Below, piece after piece: positions 49,801 through 60,545 of a DNA stretch of 64,000 bases; within the stretch, counting starts at the first letter, position 1, and every line of letters begins with the position of its first letter. The translations under genes and the position numbers were made by a program. This DNA is from Rhynochetos jubatus. Lineage: Eukaryota > Chordata > Aves > Eurypygiformes > Rhynochetidae. The DNA lies in NCBI GenBank assembly GCA_027574665.1, contig CM050648.1:38534700-38598699 (forward strand), in the 5' to 3' direction. The notes below the pieces were generated by a model, which was not told the origin of the DNA, made no database searches, and saw only the letters and a program-made list of their open reading frames with translations.

Positions 49801-49930
49801 TCGGGGAGGAGCGGGGCAGGAAGCGCGGCCGGGCCGGGGGTGCCGGCTTCAGCCGGACACCTGCGGGTCTCGTCCCGGAACGGCGCCGGCAGCACTGGGC
49901 CACCCAGCCCCGAGGTCCACCGTGCCTGGG
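49501..49930. promoter_or_regulatory. CpG island, probable promoter
   Basis: About 48 CpG dinucleotides by hand count in 430 bp, with high GC and GC-box-like G-rich runs, inside an AT-rich, CpG-poor region. No TATA box is seen, as is usual for island promoters. Donor-like sequences face outward on both sides: minus strand AG|GTAAAG at 49486/49485 and plus strand CTGGG|GTAAGG at 49930/49931. Divergent transcription is therefore possible. Open frames over 100 codons in several frames on both strands reflect GC content and were not called as genes. Confidence 0.8.
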
Positions 49931-52900
49931 GTAAGGTCTTGTCACAGGGCAGGCCGAGAGCTGAAAGCGTGTGAGAACTAAGTGCCAGAAACTCCCAGAA
50001 TAATGAAATCAGCCTTCATGGCCCCACGCATCCATCACGGCGGTGAGGACGGGCACGGCAGCTGGTTTACACTGGCGTAGCCAGTTAGTTTACGTATGAT
50101 TCAGAGGATATAAGGTTGAAAGCCGAAGACTTACGTTCATATTGTCGAAGTGTCACCTTGTTTGCTCCTGGACTTCTGACAGGCTGTGTGACAGGTGCCT
50201 CTGTTCCAGTGTTTCAGTTTCGATCAGGAGTGATATTATGTCCTTAGCATGTTTTGGTACACACCACGGGGTGGTCTCAGAGCACACAAACTGCTTTTCT
50301 TTAGGATGCAAGCACCGTCACATACCAAATACACATTATCTGCTACAACTGTTTAGGCATTCAGACCCCAGACGAAGATGAGAGACTAGACTGAAGAACC
50401 CCCCACCCAAACTTTGTGTGGATGCTCTTGGCTCCAACTGTTTCACTGTATGGACCGACCGCTATCAGGCTACGATATGTATTCATTTCAACATAGCCTA
50501 AATTCACTGTAGTCTCAGCTGAGAAAGATAGTGACCCACAGGGGAAACGGAACACCTGCAGTTGAGATGCCTAACATTTGCCTCAAGTAAGTGATATGGA
50601 TAAACCTGGTAGTGATGAAAGGCTTGTGGTTTCCATACACATGTAGGCAGTGTGGTCATCTTGCTGACTGTTTTCTGCTTGTATTTTGCACTACTGGCTG
50701 TTCAGAGAAGAGGTTCAGGAATTACTTTTTTTCTCTGTTGTTTCACTTTTATGGCACGGTCTCAAACTTTCTGCACACCCAGGCAAGAGTTTCTGCGTGA
50801 CTTATGCCAAGTTATACCAGTTCTGAAGGCTGTTTACCCTGCAGTCTTAGGCTTGCCACCATTCGTCTTTTAAATCCTAAGCAAAGACTGTGGGGAGCCA
50901 TTGAGAAATTAGTTTGCATCCCCCTTGCTTTGAAAAATAACCTCAAAGTACATAGATCTTGACGATGGTGGTGCTTTCGTGCTGCAAGCTGACATATCTT
51001 ACTAACTCTGATATATTTTGTTATAGTAACCCCTCAAATATGATATTTCTGGAAATTAAATTTTTAGTTGCAGGGTAGAAGAGAGTTAATAAAACTTTAT
51101 TCATTTAAAGGTTATGTTTTATATATTCATGAAGAATTTTACTCAGTGGTGCATAGTGATGGGGTTCTAAATGCTACAAAACATCCCACAACTTGGCAAG
51201 TGGGCATCTAGCACCTCCTTCCTAGAACATATCCCAGGACCGTTGCTAAATACATTTGAGGTAATTTGTAAAGTCCCAAATCCTGGAAGCAGGAACTACC
51301 GAATCTGGGATTCCTGCATTACTTATGCTCCTGCTGCCTGAGCTGTCTGCTGCAGTCATGGGTGGGAAAAGGATTTCATGTGATATTTCCATGGTTGTGC
51401 TGCCATGCCGCAAGGAGGATACAATGAGGCTTCCCAGACGACTGTGATTCTGGCATGCTCTAACTTCTTTAGGTGCCTGTCTTTTTACTGCAGCTCTCCA
51501 TCTTTCAGCTGAGGGGCCTTGGGTAAAATTGTCATTCTGTTTTCAAGGAAAAAATTGTAGTAAGCACTGTAAAAAAAATTTCAGAAGGATTTCAGCAGGA
51601 CTATTAATGTCCTCAACATTAAGCATTTTCATAAAACATTGTTGAATTTAACCTTGCGTTTTATGCTCTGAATGATTTTTTATTTGAAATTATATTGAAG
51701 GAAATTTTATTGAACAATATTTTTATTAAAATAATATTCCTGTTTCCTAGCTAGGTGTTTTGAAGGACTACAGTAAACCCAGAAAGGAGCCCTGTGTTCA
51801 TAATCATGCTTAAAAAGTTAATCTGTTCTCTGTGCTCCTTTATTGAATTGGGTATCATAATGGGGTGGCTTTGAATTGCTAGAAAATACTGACATTTTTC
51901 TAAAAGCTTTGTTTTTAGTGAATATGAATTGCAAATGAAATCTTAGCCTCTCAGCCTAATTTGTAATAGTGAAGGATATGCGATGAAGAGATTGTTTAAA
52001 AAAACTTTCTTGCGTTTTATTCTTAAAGATGGATTGAAGGAAATATGTTGAAGGCAAGTTGTGCCAGCACTGCTTAACCTGCTAGTATCTTGGAGATTAT
52101 TTCTGCTGGCTTTGTGGGCCTTTTCAGTGTGATCCTTGAAAATGCTAATTAATTTCAGGATTGCTCTGTGTGTGATATGCTTTGACGTACACAGCAAATT
52201 AATAATGATATAATAATCTTTCTAAAAGAATTTTGAGAGCAATTTATAGTTCATGCCAGATGTCAGTTGACTGAGTAATTTAACACATTTGTGTAACGGA
52301 AACGTAATAGCTTTTGCTAGCTTGCCATACTGCTTATGGATATGAATGACAAAATTCATGGGTTTTAGCTATGTGTATAATCTGAAAAATTCACTCCCTG
52401 TTGCAGGGAATAAGCAGTATCACAAGCAAATGTCTTTTAATCATCTGAAACATATAGCTCAAATACTTTTTTTTTTGTTTGTTTAAACCAGGAAAAGATA
52501 ATTCCTCTAAAGGAAGTGCTGTGAATGCAAGACCAAGTAAATGGTTTTTGTCCTATCAGTAGCTGCAGAGAGCACATCTCCATAGAAGTTGTTAAAGCAG
52601 CAAAGACAGCACTGTCAGCTTAGAAATTGTGCTAGAAGACCTGCTAAGCCTCTGGCCCTGGAATCAAGAGTGTTTCTTTCTATGTTTATGCCCAGTGCAA
52701 TGGCCCTGAATCTTGCAGTTTTTAGACTTGGATGTGACCCAGGGAGTGGGTTTAGGGAAGCCAGGGATCCACCTTGCCAGACTTCAGCTGCCTAGAAACC
52801 ATTCAGCCTAAACTGGGCCTCCTCTAGAGCAGAGCAGGAGAGACAGGCACCCCTGGGAGAAGGCTCATCCCCAAGAGGTAGGTAGGTGGGTGAATTGTTC

Positions 52901-53833
52901 CTTGTAGGGAACCAAGTCTAAGTAAGATTAATACCTCTGTCATTTCATGCAAATGCTGGTAAACTACAGAATTGGGTGGAGGGTGTTCCCTTTACCTCTC
53001 AGGAAAATGACGGTTCCACAATCATCCTGCAAGCTATGACACTGAGTATTTTTAATTTGTTCTAATTTACAAGAAGTGCCATACTTAATTGTCTTTGTTT
53101 CACCCTTTAAAACAAAGCATCTCCCTCAGCTCTAAGTTCCTTATAAAGTGTCTTAGAAGCTTGTATCCATAGCGCTCTCTGCCATGTGATAGTTCAACTG
53201 GCTCATGAACGTCTTCCTGGATCTCCACTCTGCTGCCAGCTCCAACTCTTTCTCTCTGGGACAAGGATAAACCATGCAAGGTGTCATTAATGTTGCTAAA
53301 TGTAGGGCTTGTCAAGCTAAATTAAATGGAATAACCACTTTAGAGTGTAAGGAAAGGCATTACAAGTTCAGTTCCTGCCAGACTGACATTGGTTTCCTTC
53401 ATCTGAGACAGCAATCCCAGCTCCTATAGAAACTGAGGTGTGCTTGATTGAAACCTGGGGTGTATTTTCTTTTTCTGTTTGGTTTCGGTTGGTTGTTTGT
53501 TCTGGGGGTTTGGTTTTGTTCTGGGTTTTTGTTTGTTAGGGTTTTTTTAAGTGTATTTATGCTTTCCTTTTAGTCTTAAAAATAGCAACTAGTATATCCT
53601 GAGAATATTACACCCTGGAATTTCCCATGCATGTAATTAGATGCTCAAGTGCGTCTTTGAATCAGAAGTCAACTGGTAGAAGCCAGGAGAATTGAGAAGA
53701 GGGGAACTGGAACTGAATTGGTTTAATCAAGAAGGGATTTGAAGTTGGTGAGGGGTACAAGACCACATTATCTCCTCCACTTGCTCTCCTGCACTGAAAT
53801 CCCACTGATCTAAAAGAGCTGTTACTCTGACAT
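49931..53833. other. Single-copy DNA to the right of the CpG island
   Basis: No exon was recognised. It is AT-rich, particularly 51530-52350, where long stretches without simple repeats look like candidate conserved non-coding sequence. A 71-codon minus-strand frame at 53100-53315 is discussed as a finding. TTTG/GTTT-rich sequence occurs at about 53467-53550. Confidence 0.4.
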
Positions 53834-54122
53834 GCAAGGAAGAAGGCACATAATGACAAGGGGTAATGGGTTTAAATTGAAAGTGGGTAGATTTAGATTG
53901 AACATCAGGAAGAAATTACTCATGGAGATGGTGGTGGGGTGATGGAACAGGTTGCCCAGAGAAGCTGTGAATACCCCCTCCCTGGAAGTGTTCAAGGCCA
54001 GGCTGGATGAGGCTTTGAGCAACCTGGTCAAGTGGAGGGTGTCCCTGCCCATGGCAGTGGGGTTGGAACTAGATGATCTTTACGGTCCCTTCCAACCTAA
54101 ATGTTTCTATGATTCTGTGATA
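53834..54122 (+). mobile_element. CR1 LINE 3' end, plus strand
   Basis: About 290 bp of the end of ORF2 and the 3' UTR: 'gatttagattgaacatcagg', 'gaacaggttgcccagagaag', 'ctggaagtgttcaaggcc', 'gagcaacctggtcaagtgg' and the terminal 'tctatgattctgtgat'. It is the best-preserved CR1 tail in the window. The 101-codon plus-strand frame starting at 53952 is partly the end of CR1 ORF2 and partly flanking sequence. Confidence 0.96.
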
Positions 54123-57100
54123 TCATGTGGAGACATCCATGATGTCTCCAAGAAACCTTACAAGGATTATGAATGTGCTGGGTTGGGACTGCTATATGCT
54201 TACCATAATTTCCTTCAGCTCCTCACAACTTTTGCCTGTATCTGGTTTTTCATCTAAGGTAAGTAGTCAAGAGGCCCTTGACAGTAGCTCATGCACACAG
54301 TGCCTAGCAGGGAGGGACCTTGGCCTTGAGGACCTTCCATGACTAAGATAAAAAACAACAGTTACAGTGTGTGCTCAGGCTGTTTAATGAGTCATTTCCC
54401 ACTTTTTCATAGCAAACATTTGGCATCGTTATCCTATTGACACATGCTATGATAAACTGCAGGACTCTCAGAGGGTTGTAGAAAGCAGTGTTTCTCATCA
54501 GTAGGCAGCGTGGAGCTGATGCTTTATAGGGCATCACAGTCTATACATGCTGTATAAGCTGACTGCAGATGAGGCCTAGGCATGCATTCCCGTGCACAAA
54601 GGCAAGAGCTCAGTATGGGGAAAGTAAGGGTAATCTTGCAAGTGCTACTCAAATCTTATTGGCTTGTACTTGAGATGGATCTCAGCACCATAGCATGAGG
54701 CAGTCTGTCTTACTTTTTTTCCTCGAAAGTTATGCTCCAGAGTAGACCTTGTACATAAAGCACTGTAAATCTGTAGTGCCTATAAACCTATATGTTCTCA
54801 CCATAGCTGATTGACAGATTTTAGTGGTTTTTGATATGAAAGGTAGCTAAAGCTCTGATTCTGATATCTTCATCTGAGGAGGTATCACAGTAAAGATGAA
54901 TAACATCTCTGAGGCAAGAACTGTCATTGATTTTGATTTGGAATCTCAAGTCCAGTTCAGAGGCTCATCTAGTGAAGGTGAGAGAGGGATACAGGTTGTT
55001 CCTTCCTGTCTGGGACCAAAAAAAGTAGGAAGTAGACCCATAGTCTACAGGCAGGGCTTTGGTTAGCTCATCTTGCTCTAGACAGCTTGTATCTTGTTTA
55101 TACCTTCCTGCAGATTTGTCTGAAGTCAGTAGAGATGCCTACAAATACATCAATGCAAACTTTCTTCTCCATAACAAAGACGATTTTAAAACAATCTTCA
55201 TTACTTGTAACAATATCTGTGTTTGCTTAAATTATAATGTTGCTGGATTCTTGTTTGACACAACATGATTGATAGCTTTGATAACAGGCTTGAAAATCTG
55301 CTGGATATAAGTAATGTCTTCTGCATTATTCTGACTGGAACTGTGTGCTGTGGTTCTAAGAAGGAATTTTCTTATTTATTGTAACAGGCCATTTAATGGA
55401 TCTGTAATGAAGAGCAGTCCTTATGGCAATTTTAAATTGCATGTATGTAGGAGGAATATTGGATCAATGTCATCTTTAACATTTGTAGCTTGGGATTTTT
55501 ATTGGTGTGTTAGTGGAAGGGTTGTGTTTCCAGTCTAATTCTGTGACAGTGCCATAAACTAAATGCGGTTTCTTAAGAGACAAGGACTTTTCAAATGCTG
55601 TCCTTGTGGGAAAGGCTACATGAGTACCTGCAACATCAGACTAACCATGGCTTGCAATGACATGTTTCTTTTCTCACTTCTGAGAGGAGAGAGGCTGTGT
55701 TGGGTTTGAGCACCGTAGAAGCAAGACTTCATTGGACTGAGGTGCTCTCTTGGGTGCATGTATGTGTGCATGGTGGTTCACTTCTCTCCTCAATAACATA
55801 TGAGAACTGTCATTTTTTCCTCTGCTATGAAACACACATGAATAGCACTTTAAAAAAACACCAAACCTTTCCTTATGGCCAGCCCTACTTTATTGAGATA
55901 GCACATGTATACCAAACAGGGAGTTCTGGAGTTGACTAGGGATGTCCCTAAGATTGTCACAGCTATTATAAAGCTAAAAATCTAAAAAAAAAAAGAGGAT
56001 AAATCCCTTCTGTGTGGCAAGTAGAGCTGGTTAGATTTACGTATCAAATGCATTTAGGTCTTTTTTTACTTCTGAGCACTTCTGAACTAAGCCTGTTCTT
56101 CAGGGCATTTGTTAAATTATGCCAGTTTATCCCATTCTCAAATTTAACACACATGTTTTTTGCAGAAAAGAAGGATAAGTGGTGAAGGGTGTTTTAGGAA
56201 TATCTCCGTTTACACTCAGGGAACCTTGTCTGACTGAGCCTTGAGGGAAGTGAGGACACTTTGCATGGGCAAACACCAGTTTGTACCTTGTACACACACA
56301 CAGATGTGTGCATGCTCATATGCATGTACCAGTTGTAATCAGTTCCAGCAACTGTTCACGATGCAACCAATGGTTACAAAACTGCAGTGGCAAACTGGAT
56401 CTGAGTTGTATGTTGCTATGGATATAATGGTTTGCCTAGAAGAGTAGGTCAAGTTTTTCAAAATAATTATTGATGTAGGGTGCTCAGAGGATAACTCTTT
56501 CATTGTGAACCTGATTTTCTGAAGTGGTGTGCTTCTGAAAATGAGGCTCTTCAAAGCCATCTTAAGCCTCGACTATCAAAAGCATGGAGCCATCTTTCCA
56601 TATCCCACTGTTCGCTGTCTTTATGGTAAAAACAGAGAAACGTGAAAGAAGATGAGAGCAGCACTACATTGTGAAGACAGTTTATTAAGCAGTGTTTATT
56701 AATACATCTTTGAATTATTAGGCGGATTTAAGCAGTCACTTACCTTTAAGGATGTACTTAAGTATATGTTTAAGTGCTTTCCTGAACAGAGATGCTTTTC
56801 TGAACTGGCTCAGTAACAAAGGAACTGAATGAGAACTAAAGGTAAACACCAAGGATGTCTTCAGACTTTAGTAAGTTAAATACAGTGGAAACACTTTTAG
56901 TTAGGTGTAAGGAACGATATAAGAAAAGACATAATGATGTAATTTGAAAGATTATTTTCCCTCTTCTTCTTCTTCTATAAAACCAGTATTTTATAAGTTC
57001 TCTGACCCCTTTGTTTTAGTAGATGTGTTATAAATGTGTGTGTATGTATACATATATACACCCACGTATGTACATACATATATACACACTGTGCATATGA

Positions 57101-60100
57101 TGTCCAAATGTAACACATGAGAATAAATAAGCATGTATCCTGCAGACATGATGCTGTAGCCTGAGTAGGTGGGAGCTGACAGGAAAATTTTTCTATATAA
57201 CAGTACTGCCCAACATCATGCTTGACCAAGCTTTCCACATCTCCCCTCTTTGAACCACTTTCAGCCACACTAGTAACAAAAAGGGAAAAATCATAGGCTA
57301 TCCAATTTAGTAGTGATAAACATTAAATACAAATTTAATTTACATAGACTGCAGCTAAATTGGGGGAGTTCTTCACACTGAGTATCCAGATTTTCTCATT
57401 ATGCACATCCCAGTCCCCAGAGCCCTCCTTAGAAGTTCGTTAGCAGTTCTGATCCCTACAGAGCTCTTAAGCTCCATCTCTGCCCATACAGAATTTAGAA
57501 AATGTGTGGCTTTGGATAATTGCCCATACATTAGACTGTCCTGATTAAGCAGTCTCTGCTGTCCCTACTTTGCTATAAACAAGAGTTGCATCATATAAAT
57601 AGTAGAGAGCAGCGGAGAGAATCACATGAATTAGATCCTGAAAGTGTAACGTTTGTAATGTTGATCTTCTGCCCTGACAGTGTTTGACCTGCAGAAATAC
57701 TTGGTTTGGTTTCTTCTTAATTAGTTCCAATGAGAGAACTGCTGTAATAACCAGTACTGCAGTGGTCACAGCTTTATTACACCGAGAACGGAGAAGCTTT
57801 AGCTGGAACTTAAATAAGCTGCACTAGTGCTTCCCAAACCCTTGCACAGGGGACACAGCCAGCTGAAGGGCTGTGCAACATACATGTATATATAGATGTT
57901 TATCCACTCCTGCCAGGGTAGGCAGATCTCAAGAGCTTTAGATAGGTAGTCACTGAAGCCTAGACTACCAGTACTGAAATGTGGGCTTACCGGCAAGTTA
58001 CTATCCCTGTAGTTCTCCATGGTGAGAACCAGCCATTAGATGGAAGATTATAAGTATTGTTGAATCTAGATGCCAGTTGTCTGGCAATTGCTGTGTTTGA
58101 GGCTGCCGGCATGGCTCTGCAGGCTTCCCGTGCTGCACTGTCTTCTCAAGTCCTCCCAGGAACTGTCTGAAGGAAGGATAGTCAAGTCTATTGCATCGTA
58201 TTTGGAGGAAAAAAAGAAAACTGTGTAAATAATCTCCTTAAAATTACTTTTTCTTGTTTCAATAGCTGGGCACCACTGAGATGGTATATTGAAATAATAA
58301 ATTAGGATCCTGTCCAGAAAGCTGTGATCTCTTTAGAAATGTAGATTTTTCACATAACCAATGATTTTTTCCAAACATCTTTTAAATAATTCATAGTCAG
58401 AGGCCAAAATATACAAGACTTTTAAGTAAAGAGCATCAGGTCACTTTTCCTTATTCATCTTGGTCATATTATTAAGTCCTTGCTGTGCGTTTTTCAGGGT
58501 TTTATTTTTCTAAAGCTGCTTGTTTGGGAGCGGTCAGACAATTTTTGGCCCTGCTAAGAATACCTACTTCATTAGATTTTCTCTCACTGTTAGGCAAACT
58601 GAAAAAGTAGGAATTTCAGTTCTGTTAAATCAGTTCTCCCAAACCTCTCCAGCTCTCCTTAGATTGTTGGGATTTTTTTTCCAGAACCTTCAGAACACAA
58701 GATCCATTAGTGTGATTTCTGCTAATCCCTCCCTACCATTGCAATCACTTTCTAAATGTGTCGCCTCTCCATAAGGACAGGAGGGCACGGCAACTCTGTG
58801 TGCAACTCAGGCACTTCAGCTCCAATCCGTCTCACCTAGAGGTAGAAGGGTCATTTCACTCAATTTTACTGTCGATGATGATGAACAGTGTTGATGGATA
58901 AAACCCCACCTTGTCGTTCTCAGCCAGAAGAGCAGTGGTTGCTAGTAGAACAGTTTCTAAAATTAAGGAAAATGTAGAAATCATGTGCTATAGGGTGCAA
59001 AGTCTGAAACACAACAGGGAAACAGAATTTTGGATGTGGAACATATGCAATACTGTTGTGCATCATACTGATTTGTGTTACACTAATTAATGTGTCTGTA
59101 TGTAACACGATAATGTTTCTGTATAATTCAGCAGATTCAAAGTCAACTTTCTACTGGTCATTCTGTAAGGATTTTTCAGAAGAATTTCAAATGATCAGCC
59201 ATCTTTCTCTTTCACTGGAAAGGCTGTTCTGATTCATCTATGACATTTGTACTTGTTTCATGGGAGTCGTTATTGCCTTTTCCTGCCTGGATTCTGCTAC
59301 TGCTCTCCTTTACCAACCTTTCTAAATTCCAGGTCTGGATGTACATAAGCAGAAGGAAGGATTTGTCTTCCTGGTCCTTAGGAGCCTCTTGCATCCCCTC
59401 CTTCTGGCAGGCTTTGGGCTGAAGTTGCAGTCCCAGCACTCAAGGTTTCTCTCCGTGCACCATCTCCTCTGCCCTTCATCCTCCTTCATGTGGCTCAAGG
59501 AAGAAATACGCTGTGGTTGGGAATCCAACAGACACTGCTTCTTCTGACATGCTCAGCAAATGTTTCGCTTTTCCGCAGAAAAAGGCTCTTTGAAGGCACT
59601 CCTTATTCACTTAAGACCTGTCTGTGGTTCTTGCTTGCTTTACAGAATTGTTCTTACTTTCTCATAGGATGAGTGCTTGAATAAACAGAAAAAACCCCCA
59701 TGTGCATGTAGAGACATAAAAATCTAGTAATTTTTGTGTTCGCCCACAAAATGTTAATGTTCTGGAGAGGAACTTCCTACCACAAATGTCTTAAACTGAA
59801 TATAAAAGGATGAGCATACGCGACTGAAGAAAATGTGTTATAAATGAAAAAAAAACCACCAAAATTGTATGTAGTTTTCACAGTTGCTCTTTGAACTGTC
59901 TGCTTCCTTTCAGTGCTTCCCCATATTTGCAGTATAAATATCTGAAATTGTAGAATCATTTCTCTTAACATTGTACGGAATCTCAGTCCTCATTTCTACT
60001 CAGGACTAGTTGCATTCTTCCTAATAAAGACTCAGCTTCCGTATTTCCCTAATATTCCAGGTACTTTTGCAGTTTCCATGCAGATGAGCTTGCATAGTCT

Positions 60101-60452
60101 TTCATCTTTGCTCCTTTACATCCACTCATGAGCCATAGAAGAGCCTTCATCTTGCAGGCTCATGTGTTGTATCTGGCCACGCAGCAGTGTTTGCAGTTTA
60201 AGATGGTAAAAACAGGCATTTCCAGTTCTAACCTCTTGCTTTCCTGTATCTGGGCTTTTCTTAAACTTTTGCATCCTTAGGTGACTTCTCCCATGCTTGC
60301 TTCATCTCCAGAATTGAGGGAAAATAAAAACATTTTCATTATATGAAGGTTACGTATTGCTGAAGCTTGTAACATGATGTAACATGCCTTTATGGACTGT
60401 TAATTGTTTGGAAAAGGATTGTTAATATAGTTAATACCAGAGTTGTACTTAC

Positions 60453-60453
<1 letters not shown>
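54123..60453. other. Single-copy non-coding DNA
   Basis: No gene or transposon was recognised apart from the alternating tract at 57034-57089. A CTT run lies near 56958-56975. An acceptor-like site at 55104 precedes an open frame but no donor of quality follows. Confidence 0.45.
57034..57089. repeat. Alternating purine-pyrimidine tract (TG/TA/CA)
   Basis: Two runs of strict purine-pyrimidine alternation, 57034-57060 and 57063-57089, are separated by two C bases. They mix TG, TA, CA and one CG step and include self-complementary words such as GTATAC and GTACAT/ATGTAC. Such sequence can adopt Z-DNA or cruciform structures. Confidence 0.85.
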
Positions 60454-60506
<53 letters not shown>

Positions 60507-60507
60507 G

Positions 60508-60544
<37 letters not shown>

Positions 60545-60545
60545 A
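60454..60545 (+). repeat. TATC tetranucleotide microsatellite
   Basis: About 23 tandem TATC (GATA on the minus strand) units span 92 bases with a single substitution, G at 60507 (CTGT instead of CTAT). Roughly 13 units precede and 9 follow the interruption. Long, nearly pure arrays of this type are normally length-polymorphic. Confidence 0.97.

Noticed and set aside
49482..49974. Pro/Ala/Gly/Arg-rich frames of 103-137 codons in the CpG island
   Set aside because: Several frames on both strands are open together, the expected effect of high GC; no domain was recognised.
55104..55268. Acceptor-like CTTCCTGCAG followed by a 55-codon open frame
   Set aside because: Only a weak donor (CTTGTAACA) follows and the peptide resembles nothing recognised.
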